From Flavobacteriales bacterium (GTDB taxonomy: Bacteria > Bacteroidota > Bacteroidia > Flavobacteriales > CAJXXR01), in contig JAOAQX010000023.1 in assembly GCA_025210805.1 (NCBI GenBank), positions 248,001-312,000 on the forward strand: a DNA stretch of 64,000 bases, given 5' to 3'. The translations under genes were made by a program, and so were the position numbers. This document shows positions 56,378-64,000 of the stretch, piece after piece (within the stretch, counting starts at the first letter, position 1; every line of letters starts with the position of its first letter). The notes under the pieces were generated by a model that was given only the letters and a program-made list of their open reading frames with translations, was not told the DNA's origin and made no database searches.

Positions 56378-57082
56378 ATGTTAGGTAAACACAAACTTCT
56401 TATAGTTGAAGATGATATTGATCAAGCAACTATTTTAGAAAATAATCTTCAAGAAAATTTCACTGATACTTTTGATATACAAACGGCATATACGCTGGAA
56501 AAAGCCTTGTTTTTGTATCATTCATTTGAACCAGATTTACTCATCTTGGATATTCATTTTGGAGATCGAACAATTTTTGATTTTCTATATGAAAAAGAAT
56601 ATAATGAAAAGGTTATTATTTTCACCACGTCTTCAAAAGAATTTGCTATTTCAGCAATTCCTTTTCGTCCTTTTGGGTATTTAGTGAAACCAATTCAACT
56701 TTTAGAATTAAATAAATTGATATTTTCGGGGGTTGAATTCCTTGAAAGCTTAAAAAGTAAAGCTTTCGAAGTTATCTCAATACATACGGCCAATAAAATT
56801 GAATTTATCAAAACAGAAGACATTCTGTATCTTGAAGCAGATGGATCCTATACAAATGTTTTTTTGGCAAATCAAACGATTACCTCTTCTAGGCACTTGA
56901 AGATAATAGAACATAAACTGCCTAATCATTTTATTAGAATTCATGCAAAATACTTAGTAAACACTCATAAAATACTGTCACTAAACAAATCTAAAAACCC
57001 TGAATTAGAAATGATTAACCTCCAAAAACTACCCATTGCAAGAAGACGACTTGACTTTGTATTAAACCAACTACCATCCTGA
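56378..57082 (+). CDS. LytTR family response regulator
   Basis: A 234-residue protein from the ATG at 56378; the frame open to 56333 begins at TTG inside the kinase gene and is rejected. The receiver domain (1-120) has LLIVEDD with acids D12 and D13, the phospho-acceptor D58 in LLILDIHFG and the conserved lysine in YLVKPIQ. The LytTR DNA-binding domain covers about 139-234 (YLEADGSYTNVFL, FIRIHAKYLVN, LPIARRRLDFVL). It is co-transcribed with the kinase and is its likely partner. Target sites are unknown, though the upstream palindrome is a candidate for self-control. Confidence 0.9.
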   Translation: MLGKHKLLIVEDDIDQATILENNLQENFTDTFDIQTAYTLEKALFLYHSFEPDLLILDIHFGDRTIFDFLYEKEYNEKVIIFTTSSKEFAISAIPFRPFGYLVKPIQLLELNKLIFSGVEFLESLKSKAFEVISIHTANKIEFIKTEDILYLEADGSYTNVFLANQTITSSRHLKIIEHKLPNHFIRIHAKYLVNTHKILSLNKSKNPELEMINLQKLPIARRRLDFVLNQLPS

Positions 57083-57431
57083 AAGAAATTAATACCCTTA
57101 TGTTGTTAATTTACCCACACAATGAATAATATAATTTACAATGGTTTTTTTTCCACAAAACAGAAATATGCTTTCTCCTTTGGCAACAAAATACTGTTGA
57201 TTATTTTACTCTCCAATTACTTTTTAATTCACCATTTATTCCGAAATTCATACCACTTATTTAATCAACCAAGCAAGACACCAAAGTAAGAAGAAAATAT
57301 GTAAAAAATAGACCTCCTATTCTTAATTTTGTAAAGATTCACGAATACAAGCACCTATTTATCATTTAACCAATAGCTCAAAATTTGTGTTATTGATATT
57401 ATCACATTTTATACTAAAAATATTATAGAAT
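57083..57431 (+). other. Non-coding stretch after the regulator gene
   Basis: About 350 bases of AT-rich sequence. The only ORF is a 55-residue frame at 57122-57289 with no coding signature, so I do not call a gene. No hairpin of note before 57432. Confidence 0.4.
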
Positions 57432-57466
57432 TAGCTTATCATTTAGCGAGTTTGATAAGCTTTTTA
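57432..57466 (+). terminator. Terminator, first of a tandem pair
   Basis: AGCTTATCA (57433-57441) and TGATAAGCT (57453-57461) form a perfect 9-base stem with an 11-base loop, followed by T residues. It lies 350 bases after the response regulator gene. Confidence 0.75.
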
Positions 57467-57505
57467 AAAGTATCGAATAGCGTAAAACCTTTCGATACTT
57501 TTTTG
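57466..57505 (+). terminator. Terminator, second of a tandem pair
   Basis: AAAAGTATCGAA (57466-57477) and TTCGATACTTTT (57491-57502) form a perfect 12-base stem with a 13-base loop and a T tail. It directly follows the first hairpin. Confidence 0.78.
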
Positions 57506-57605
57506 TTATGAAACCAATTATTTTGCACCATTATCCATTTATCAGCAGAAAATAACCATATACCAAACAAGAGCTTAATTATCGCTTTAAATGACACTCA
57601 ATGAA

Positions 57606-57613
57606 TAGTTTTG
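57606..57613 (+). promoter_or_regulatory. Candidate -7 element for the TSP3-repeat protein gene
   Basis: TAGTTTTG matches TAnnTTTG exactly, 19 bases before the start at 57633. No TTTG lies at the expected -33 distance. Confidence 0.42.
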
Positions 57614-57632
57614 TAGCTCAAAAAAAAAGCTC

Positions 57633-58829
57633 ATGACACGCACAAAGTTAAGCTTGATACTTTTTGTATTAAGCCTCAGTTCTCATCAAATATTATTTGG
57701 ACAAGTCGGAATCGGAACAACAAATCCACATGCTTCCGCAATAATTGACATTACCTCTTCTGAAAAAGGTTTTCTGCCTCCTAGAATGACCATTATACAA
57801 AGAAATGGCATCCCTAATCCTGAAGAGGGATTGGTCGTTTATTGCAAAAATTGCTGTGTAGAAGGAGCTATTTCATTCTACAATAGTAGTAAATGGGTAA
57901 ATATCACCAATTGTGAAACGTCTGATATAGACGATGATGGAATCCCTAACCATATTGATATCGATGACGACAATGACGGAATTGTAGATGGTATGGAATC
58001 AGGAATTCTTAGTGATCCAGGTTTTGAAACACCTCAAAACCCAAATTTCACAAGCAATGAGTACGAAAACTTTAATGCACAATATTTAAAAAATCCAAGA
58101 ACATGGGAATACCTTAATCATGGAGCTGGGAATCCTTTTGGAGGATTGTTTAAGAATGGAAACTCTTATTCTGGTTCTTCTCCAAATTTATTGACGGCTC
58201 AAGAAGGAGTATATTACACCATTTTTCACTCTGCTGGAACCTATAGAGGAGAAGCCCTTTTCAACAATTTATCCATCAGTATTGTAAACGGAGGAAGGTA
58301 TTTCTTTGGTTTTTCAGCTTACCAGCATCAACTACCTACTGTATTGATAAACGAAGGTTCTATAGTTATTTTTGGAATAAAAACGGGAATGAGCCTACCA
58401 AATTTTGGACTCACCTCATTTACACCGGCAATACTAAACGGTTACCCTGCAGTTTTCACTGAACTAGGTAGATCTTCACTAATAAATAATACCACAGAAT
58501 GGAAAACTTTTGATATAGAATTTACCGCCACTGAGGCCTATGATAGACTACTTATCGTGATTGACGGAAACAATGCCATGATTGGTGTTGACAATTTTAT
58601 TTGCACAAGAGATACTGATGGTGATGGGCTTTTTGATCATCAAGACATTGACTCAGATGCTGACGGATGTTCGGATGCTCAAGAAATTGGACACGGTGTC
58701 TATCAATTTATACATCAAGAAGTTGGACAAAATGGATTGATAGATTCCTTAGAAACGACTATTGATTCTGATATGTATTCTACTCCTCCTAGCAATTTAT
58801 CAGAAGCCTATGATGGAAATTGCCCTTAG
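57633..58829 (+). CDS. Secreted protein with thrombospondin-type-3 (calcium-binding) repeats
   Basis: A 398-residue protein. The signal peptide ends near LFGQVGIG, and the mature start GIGTTNPHASAIIDITSSEKGFLPPRMT repeats the surface-protein pattern seen at 34255. DIDDDGIPNHIDIDDDNDGIVDG and DTDGDGLFDHQDIDSDADG are aspartate-rich TSP3-like calcium-binding repeats that flank a central domain of about 210 residues (FETPQNPNF... to TAWKTF-type NTTEWKTFDIEF). The central domain resembles a carbohydrate-binding or jellyroll fold, but I do not recognise a family. No T9SS sorting domain is evident at the C-terminus. Confidence 0.68.
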   Translation: MTRTKLSLILFVLSLSSHQILFGQVGIGTTNPHASAIIDITSSEKGFLPPRMTIIQRNGIPNPEEGLVVYCKNCCVEGAISFYNSSKWVNITNCETSDIDDDGIPNHIDIDDDNDGIVDGMESGILSDPGFETPQNPNFTSNEYENFNAQYLKNPRTWEYLNHGAGNPFGGLFKNGNSYSGSSPNLLTAQEGVYYTIFHSAGTYRGEALFNNLSISIVNGGRYFFGFSAYQHQLPTVLINEGSIVIFGIKTGMSLPNFGLTSFTPAILNGYPAVFTELGRSSLINNTTEWKTFDIEFTATEAYDRLLIVIDGNNAMIGVDNFICTRDTDGDGLFDHQDIDSDADGCSDAQEIGHGVYQFIHQEVGQNGLIDSLETTIDSDMYSTPPSNLSEAYDGNCP

Positions 58830-58863
58830 AATTTATAGTACTATTAGAAAATATTAAGAATTG

Positions 58864-58895
58864 AAAAGTGAGTGTATAAAACACTCACTTTTTTG
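58864..58895 (+). terminator. Rho-independent terminator
   Basis: AAAAGTGAGTGT (58864-58875) and ACACTCACTTTT (58881-58892) form a perfect 12-base stem with a 5-base loop, followed by a T run. It ends the TSP3-repeat protein gene. Confidence 0.9.
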
Positions 58896-58905
58896 TTTTT
58901 TCAAA

Positions 58906-58928
58906 AAGCTAGGGCATTTTTGCAAATT
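58906..58928 (+). repeat. 23-bp direct repeat, left copy
   Basis: The 23 bases from AAGCTAGGGC to GCAAATT recur exactly at 62989-63011, where they form the 3' end of the desaturase gene. Here the minus strand reads only about nine in-frame codons (YSEFAKMP and stop) before meeting a stop, so it is a remnant of that 3' end and not a gene. Confidence 0.9.
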
Positions 58929-59003
58929 CACTATAACCTTAAAGTTCAGATACTAACTTATGATAACTTTAATATAATTAGACATAATACAACTCCGAAA
59001 TCT

Positions 59004-60809
59004 CTATTTACTGATCACCAACTTATAGGCCATTCGTGTTTTATGAACACCCTCCAGCACTAGAGTATAATATCCATTTTTCAGGAAAGAAATGTCTATC
59101 TCCACCATTTCACTTTGATTAGTGTAGGATTTTGACTGAACAACTCTTCCTGAGGCATCATACACAGATATATTAAAATCTTTTTCATCTACGTTTTCTA
59201 ATGAAACTTTAACAAGATCTGAAGCTGGGTTTGGAGATAAAATACCCGAAGATTTGTCATTTTCCGCAATATCATCTATCCACCCAATAGTCACTTCTAT
59301 TGCAGGCATAAATTGACTTCCGAAACCATGAATAAATCCAAAATCAGAATCTGTTGCACTAAAAAGTGAGGCTTTTGGACTTTGATCCTTAGTGATATCA
59401 GAAGTATAATGTTTGTAATTAAATGCATAATCCCTCTGGTTTCCATACCCCATAAATAATTCAGAATTTGTACTAAAAGCAACACATACTTGATAATGTA
59501 TATTAGGTTGTATTAAGTGATTCATTGGTATATAAACGGAAACATTTTTTTTGTTTTCATTTTCATGCTGAAAAGTGTAAGATCCTGATTGCAGGTGAGT
59601 CCTAGAATTCACTTGCCAGTTTAAAGGGTCCAAATCTAACTCATAGATATTGATATCGGCACTTTTATCTACGATACTCCCTGTTCCATTGAAAGCATTA
59701 AACTTTACATTGTCGACTAAAAATATATTCTCTTTCATAAAAGGAAGTTTAAAATTTATACAGTATTCTGGAGAAGATGTCGATAAATTTCTAAAATACA
59801 AATCTGGATCTAGTTCATCTTCTTCATTTATTGAGCAATAAGACAATTTACTATATGAACTCAAAGTTTGGACATTTCCAATTGACATTTTATCACTAAA
59901 ATGATTATCTGTTTGATCAGAATCCATTGAATCAGATAAAATCGAGTACTCTAGAATATATTGGTCATAATTCTCAAAACCAGCAGAATCACTATAATCA
60001 GGCAATATAAATGAATAGGAAGAATCACTTTTTAGCTGACTTATTACTTGTGATATTTCCTCATAAACAATGAAGCCATTCTTTTTTATTTGAGCCTTTA
60101 ACTGAACATTGCTTATATCATTTTTTCCAACGTTTGCAATATCAGATCCAATCAAAAATTTAAGATGATTAGAATCTTCATACATATAATGCGGCATTTT
60201 GGAATAAGGCAAAGAAGCAGCAAAACCTTTTCTGATAATTAAGTCGTTATTCAGTAATTTATTTCCATACTTATTTCCCATAAACACCTTACAATTTCCA
60301 ACTTTTATTTGGTCAATTAACTCAGCTCCTTTCGACTTAGAAATAAGGAGAACAGGAATCTTAATATCAAATGAAGAAAAATTACCTGTTAAAATACCAT
60401 AAGCCATTGGGTTACCTCTTGCTTTCTTTAATGTTTCAGCTGTGTCAATTACTAAAAGAGCTAGTGCTCCTTCACTTTGAGCACTTAATGCTTTCTGTTC
60501 TATTGAGCAACCTCCTTGATTTACCACAACCGTTTTGTTGTTTATATCTATCTGAAAGGTGTCACATCCTAAAGAATCTGTACCAAGGTTTGAAAAAACC
60601 AAATCACTTGTAATAGCATGTGGACTATAAAATAAGTTTACACTATCACTTGTTCCCCAAACACCTTGTGGTTCACTATACATGATAGAATCGATTTTCT
60701 GTGCAATATTTACGGGCTCCAAGAGGTACAGCTCAGGTTGGGCAAACATTTGAGAAAACACTTGAAAACTAAAGATAAATGCAAAAATAAATAATATATG
60801 TTTTTTCAT
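59004..60809 (-). CDS. T9SS cargo protein with PA (protease-associated) domain
   Basis: A 601-residue secreted protein. The signal peptide is MKKHILFIFAFIFSFQVFSQ. Residues about 95-175 form a PA-like domain (VVVNQGGCSIEQKALSAQSEGALALLVIDTA, then IPVLLISKSKGAELI), a fold that caps or regulates proteases. A CARDB/beta-rich middle part follows, and the C-terminal 80 residues form a T9SS type A sorting domain (ILSPNPASDLVKVSLEN, VYDASGRVVQS, LKNGYYTLVLEG). No catalytic protease motif is seen. It lies inside a 4.1-kb segment bounded by 23-bp repeats. Confidence 0.8.
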   Translation of the reverse strand: MKKHILFIFAFIFSFQVFSQMFAQPELYLLEPVNIAQKIDSIMYSEPQGVWGTSDSVNLFYSPHAITSDLVFSNLGTDSLGCDTFQIDINNKTVVVNQGGCSIEQKALSAQSEGALALLVIDTAETLKKARGNPMAYGILTGNFSSFDIKIPVLLISKSKGAELIDQIKVGNCKVFMGNKYGNKLLNNDLIIRKGFAASLPYSKMPHYMYEDSNHLKFLIGSDIANVGKNDISNVQLKAQIKKNGFIVYEEISQVISQLKSDSSYSFILPDYSDSAGFENYDQYILEYSILSDSMDSDQTDNHFSDKMSIGNVQTLSSYSKLSYCSINEEDELDPDLYFRNLSTSSPEYCINFKLPFMKENIFLVDNVKFNAFNGTGSIVDKSADINIYELDLDPLNWQVNSRTHLQSGSYTFQHENENKKNVSVYIPMNHLIQPNIHYQVCVAFSTNSELFMGYGNQRDYAFNYKHYTSDITKDQSPKASLFSATDSDFGFIHGFGSQFMPAIEVTIGWIDDIAENDKSSGILSPNPASDLVKVSLENVDEKDFNISVYDASGRVVQSKSYTNQSEMVEIDISFLKNGYYTLVLEGVHKTRMAYKLVISK

Positions 60810-60933
60810 AAGTACAAGGTTTATTAATTGTTGATTATCAAGTAAATATACGAAATAATTCTAAATAAAATATTATATTTCACTAATTTCCCTCATTATT
60901 TTAAACAAATTATTCATGATATCTATTGATAAT

Positions 60934-61010
60934 TAATACCGATTACTTGCTAAAATCACCCACTTCTTTCACTGCGTTCATAATTGGCTTTTAGCAATGT
61001 ATCGGCATTA
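60934..61010. repeat. Imperfect inverted repeat, 22-base arms
   Basis: Left arm 60934-60955 (TAATACCGAT-TAC-TTGCTAAAA) and right arm 60989-61010 pair at 18 of 22 positions around a 33-base loop. The inner 9 bases and the outer CCGAT block pair perfectly. It may be a remnant of a small mobile element or a structured RNA. No ORF or flanking duplication is evident. Confidence 0.6.
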
Positions 61011-61083
61011 TACCTATGAGTAAATTAACACCATAAATGGTATAAAATGGAGTCCTCCAAAAAAAGGGAATTAATCATAAACA

Positions 61084-61112
61084 AAAAACCTTCGTATTTC
61101 TCAAGGGTTTTT
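61084..61112 (-). terminator. Probable terminator of the Ycf48-like T9SS gene
   Basis: AAAAACCTT (61084-61092) and AAGGGTTTTT (61103-61112) form a short imperfect stem with an A-rich 5' side, so the minus-strand transcript ends in T residues. It lies about 60 bases past the stop at 61175. Confidence 0.5.
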
Positions 61113-61174
61113 GTATTTCTGCAAGTGCTATTAGTGCTTGTGAAAACTGAATGTAAGAAGCTTAAAAATTCATT

Positions 61175-62836
61175 TTAAGTTTTAATGAATTTTTTACTCA
61201 TACTTTTACCATTCGTTAAATGAAATTGAATTAAATAAATACCTTTTTCTAATTTTGAGATATTTATAACTGATGGATTATTAATTGAATCGTATCGATC
61301 TATATAGTCCACTCTTTTTCCATTAAAATCGAATATTTGAATTTTAGAAATTCCTTGATTATATATGTTTTTTATCAATAGTTCTTGCTTGTTATTTACT
61401 ATTTCAATAAAAGATTCTTCTTTGTCTTCTTCTATTGTAGTTAAGAGTTGAACATAAATAGACTTTGATGTTTTACATCTTTCACTTCCAATACTAAAAG
61501 TATATACTCCAGATACAGCAGGAACAAAACTTTTGTTATTGGATACTAAAACACCATTAAAATACCACTCATAAATACCATAATTTTGACTACAAGAAAG
61601 AGTTCCATTTACATATACTAAAGTTGGGTTGATATTTGGTAACACATATACGGTCGTCGTGTCATATGATATACACCCATTATTATCCGTTCCAGTAACA
61701 ATATAGTTTGTTTCTTGAGAAGGGCTAACTGGATTTGTTGACGTCGTTATAGAGTTATTCCAAGAATAATTCAGAACATTATTTGCTCCTAAGTATGCCG
61801 TATCCCCTACACATATTGAGGTATCATTTGAGGAAATTACATATTGTTGTCCGGAACTACAATCTACACCCTTCTTCAAAATAGTTCCGTTTTCCCCAAC
61901 AGCATATCCTATATTTGAATTAAAAAATTTAACTCTCGCAATTCTATCGGTATGAATATAATCTACTACCCAAGAATTTTGAGTATCACCACCAGTCGTC
62001 GTTTTATAGATTTTACCTTGTGAGGAATTGATCATCTTCCCCCCCATATAGCCATTGTGATTATCTATAAATGTTGATGTAGCATATTGAACATCTTGTC
62101 GGGCTATATTCGTAATATTTGACCAAGTATTTGTTTGGTTATTATATTTGTAATAGCTATTAGAGAAAAAGCCATTTACAAACAAATCACCATTAGGCTT
62201 TTGAGCTAAGTTTGTTGTTTGTTGATTCAAAGCACCAACAGCATGTTCTGTCCAATTCAGCCCATTATTAATTGATTTGTAAACTTTACCATTCCAAGCT
62301 CCAATGAACAAATCACCATTAGCCTGTTGAATTATTTGGTATAATGAAATACCAAAACTCCAAGTCTGTGAATTCCAAGTGAGCCCTCCATCTAATGAAC
62401 GGTAAAACCTTGGAGTGGTTGAATTGGTAACTCCACCGGTAGCAATCAATTCATTTTGAGAAAGAAACTTTACAGAACGAAAATTGACCAATGTAGCGTT
62501 TGGTAATGAGATTGGAGTCCAAGTAGAACCGCCATCTATAGATCTGGCAATAAAACTATTATCTCCAACAGCTATTAATGTGTTACCGTTTTGTACAATA
62601 TCATAAATCCATGTACTATTGTTGCTTCCATTATAAACTATATTCCAATTATTTCCACCATCTACAGTCCTAAAAATACTGGAATTATCACCAGCAACCA
62701 ACACAGTATCTGCAGATACAATGTGTAAGTTTATAAGGAAATTTGAAGTATTACTCTGTAAAACTTGCCAATTTGATTGTGCATTACCTTTCATCATTAG
62801 TATAAATATTAAGGTAATTAGTAAGATTTTCTTCAT
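61175..62836 (-). CDS. T9SS cargo protein with Ycf48-like (BNR-type) repeats
   Basis: A 553-residue secreted protein. The signal peptide ends at GNAQ. The N-terminal 330 residues form a beta-propeller-like series of repeats of the type DGGNNWNIVYNG, DGGSTWTPISLP, DGGLTWNSQTW and NNGLNWTEHAVG, the Ycf48/sialidase (BNR) pattern. An Ig/PKD-like segment follows (CVGDTAYLGANNVLNYSWNNS, DNNGCISYDTTTVYV). The last 75 residues form a T9SS sorting domain (IQIFDFNGKRVDYID, ISKLEKGIYLIQFHLTNGKSMSKKFIK). No catalytic sialidase residues are apparent. A -7 match lies upstream at 62862-62869. Confidence 0.8.
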   Translation of the reverse strand: MKKILLITLIFILMMKGNAQSNWQVLQSNTSNFLINLHIVSADTVLVAGDNSSIFRTVDGGNNWNIVYNGSNNSTWIYDIVQNGNTLIAVGDNSFIARSIDGGSTWTPISLPNATLVNFRSVKFLSQNELIATGGVTNSTTPRFYRSLDGGLTWNSQTWSFGISLYQIIQQANGDLFIGAWNGKVYKSINNGLNWTEHAVGALNQQTTNLAQKPNGDLFVNGFFSNSYYKYNNQTNTWSNITNIARQDVQYATSTFIDNHNGYMGGKMINSSQGKIYKTTTGGDTQNSWVVDYIHTDRIARVKFFNSNIGYAVGENGTILKKGVDCSSGQQYVISSNDTSICVGDTAYLGANNVLNYSWNNSITTSTNPVSPSQETNYIVTGTDNNGCISYDTTTVYVLPNINPTLVYVNGTLSCSQNYGIYEWYFNGVLVSNNKSFVPAVSGVYTFSIGSERCKTSKSIYVQLLTTIEEDKEESFIEIVNNKQELLIKNIYNQGISKIQIFDFNGKRVDYIDRYDSINNPSVINISKLEKGIYLIQFHLTNGKSMSKKFIKT

Positions 62837-62861
62837 TTTAAAGATATTATGAATTAATAAT

Positions 62862-62869
62862 CAAAATTA
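62862..62869 (-). promoter_or_regulatory. Candidate -7 element for the Ycf48-like gene
   Basis: The minus strand reads TAATTTTG, matching TAnnTTTG, 26 bases before the start at 62836. No -33 TTTG is found at 17-23 bases. Confidence 0.4.
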
Positions 62870-62988
62870 CATTTTTTTTATAATTCTATTTTCATAGAAA
62901 ATTCAATTAATTAAACAAACTATGATTAATCGTTTATCCTTTTATTTTACCTCATTTAAGCACAAAAAAAATCTTTATTTTGCGTTAT

Positions 62989-63011
62989 AAGCTAGGGCAT
63001 TTTTGCAAATT
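62989..63011 (+). repeat. 23-bp direct repeat, right copy
   Basis: The same 23 bases as at 58906-58928. Here they overlap the last seven codons and stop of the desaturase gene. The distance between copies is 4083 bases. Confidence 0.9.
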
Positions 63012-64000
63012 TATTGAGGATTTTCCCATGGTTATAAATAGCTCCAAACCATGTTTTTTCACAATGGTAGTTTAAATCAAAATCTTTTGCAGTTTGCTCT
63101 ACTATTTTTGAAAGATCTTTATAATGAACATGGCAAATACCAGGAAAAAGATGATGTTCTATTTGATAATTAAGTCCGCCAACAAACCAAGAAAACACTT
63201 TATTATTAGGCGAAAAATTTGATGTGGTTAATAACTGATGAATTGCCCATGTATTTTCTAAAGGCTCATTCTTATCTGGTAATGGAAACTGAGAAGTAGG
63301 CACTACATGCGCTGGTTGAAAGATGAGACTTAAAATGAGTCCAGCAACTAGGTGTAAACTCAAAAAACAAAGTGCAATAAACCAAGCAGAATATGGCATT
63401 AACAATATAGGTAATAAAAGTGTGACAGAGTAATACATCACTTTTGTTATGATAATTTCGGTCATCAATTTTCTATATTTTTTCCTCCCTTTGATATGAC
63501 CTTTTTCTTTAAACTCATTTATTTGCTTAAATTCTTTTTCAGTAATCCAAGAAATTGTCATAAGACTATAAAGAAACCATGCATAATAATGCTGATAGCT
63601 GTGCATCTTCATCTTTTTACCATGAGGTGAAAACTTCAATATTTTTGTTCTTGATATATCTTCATCCATTCCATAAATATTGGTGTAGGTATGGTGTAGT
63701 TTATTGTGCTGAATATCCCACATGGATACACTTCCTCCTCCTGCCCAGTTTAATGAGTAAGATAAAAAAGTATTTAACTTTTTATTTCTAGAGTATGCTC
63801 CATGACTTGCATCATGCATTACAGAGAGTCCTATTCCAGCTAAGCCTAATCCCATTAATACCCATAGGGAAAAATAAAACCCCGGGTTCGATAAAACAAA
63901 GAAGCTGGAAACAAAAGGCACAAGATAGAGAAGGAACATCACTATCGTTTTAATATACATACTCTTATTTCCATAGCGGTCAATTTGATTTTCTTCAAAA
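62992..64000 (-). CDS. Fatty acid desaturase, 5' end beyond right edge
   Basis: The frame stays open past the internal ATG at 63960 to the window edge, reading EENQIDRYGNKSM upstream of it. This matches the usual desaturase lead-in (rygN before the first helix), so the real start lies outside and at least 335 residues are seen. The three histidine boxes that bind the di-iron site are present: HDASH in VMHDASHGAYS, HNKLHH in IQHNKLHHTYTN and EHH in YQIEHHLFPG. It is a membrane-bound acyl-lipid or acyl-CoA desaturase that introduces double bases-chain unsaturation into lipids using oxygen. Position specificity cannot be read. Confidence 0.9.
   Translation of the reverse strand, partial: FEENQIDRYGNKSMYIKTIVMFLLYLVPFVSSFFVLSNPGFYFSLWVLMGLGLAGIGLSVMHDASHGAYSRNKKLNTFLSYSLNWAGGGSVSMWDIQHNKLHHTYTNIYGMDEDISRTKILKFSPHGKKMKMHSYQHYYAWFLYSLMTISWITEKEFKQINEFKEKGHIKGRKKYRKLMTEIIITKVMYYSVTLLLPILLMPYSAWFIALCFLSLHLVAGLILSLIFQPAHVVPTSQFPLPDKNEPLENTWAIHQLLTTSNFSPNNKVFSWFVGGLNYQIEHHLFPGICHVHYKDLSKIVEQTAKDFDLNYHCEKTWFGAIYNHGKILNKFAKMP

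Larger units (their letters stand above)
60810..61174. other. Intergenic region with a long inverted repeat and a terminator
   Basis: A 365-base gap with no ORF. It contains the 22-base imperfect inverted repeat described separately (60934-61010). Near 61084-61112 an imperfect hairpin (AAAAACCTT and AAGGGTTTTT) stands at the 3' end of the minus-strand gene 61175-62836 and can serve as its terminator. Confidence 0.5.

Noticed and set aside
57122-57289. A 55-residue ORF between the response regulator and the tandem terminators
   Set aside because: It has a hydrophobic middle but no clear signal, and the composition looks like random AT-rich sequence. I saw no ribosome-binding or promoter evidence.
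62992-63960. Starting the desaturase at the ATG 63958-63960
   Set aside because: The frame continues upstream to the edge with family-typical residues (RYGN), so that ATG is internal.

Overview
The window reads as chromosomal DNA of an AT-rich member of the Bacteroidota, most likely Flavobacteriales. Four things point there. Several secreted proteins have type IX secretion (T9SS) C-terminal sorting domains. There are surface proteins with the N-terminal GIGT...P pattern common in that phylum. Promoter -7 elements of the TAnnTTTG type recur. The primary sigma factor is short (287 aa), and the dnaB, gyrA and thiamine gene sets look flavobacterial. No rRNA, tRNA, CRISPR array, transposase or phage gene was seen.

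1-22 kb, almost all on the minus strand: a surface-glycan locus with two complete-looking nonulosonic acid pathways back to back. The upstream block (pseB, pseC, a PseH-aldo/keto reductase fusion, an SpsF-like cytidylyltransferase fused to a class III aminotransferase, an FAD enzyme, pseG, a methyltransferase, a short DegT-like PLP protein, a WbqC-like protein, pseI) should make CMP-pseudaminic acid, probably a modified form. The downstream block (legB, legC, legH, legI, legG, ptmE, legF, a Gfo/Idh oxidoreductase, ptmA) matches the GDP-sugar route to CMP-legionaminic acid and lacks only ptmF. It runs into a capsule-type transferase and a flippase cut by the left edge. A divergent gene at 22.1 kb resembles Maf/GT42-type nonulosonate transferases.

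23-46 kb: mostly core genes. These are a YebC regulator, ettA, a TPR protein with gyrA, envelope proteins of unknown role, a rhomboid protease, dps, dnaB with an O-antigen-ligase-like gene, a T9SS cargo gene, pyrR-pyrB, prmC, mpl, an AlkD-like repair protein and rpoD. A repeat-bearing surface protein lies at 34.3-35.9 kb. 46.1-47.8 kb is a small accessory pocket with an orphan lipoprotein, a possible immunity-like protein and a broken ORF.

48-54 kb: a thiamine operon (thiS, thiC, tenI-like, thiD, thiE, thiG, then a nucleoid-associated protein gene) behind a clear TPP riboswitch. thiH and thiF are absent here.

54.4-64 kb: a TPR histidine kinase with a LytTR response regulator, then secreted or surface proteins (a thrombospondin-type-3-repeat protein and two T9SS cargo proteins), and a fatty acid desaturase cut by the right edge. 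The two T9SS genes lie between exact 23-bp copies of the desaturase 3' end, a sign of past rearrangement.
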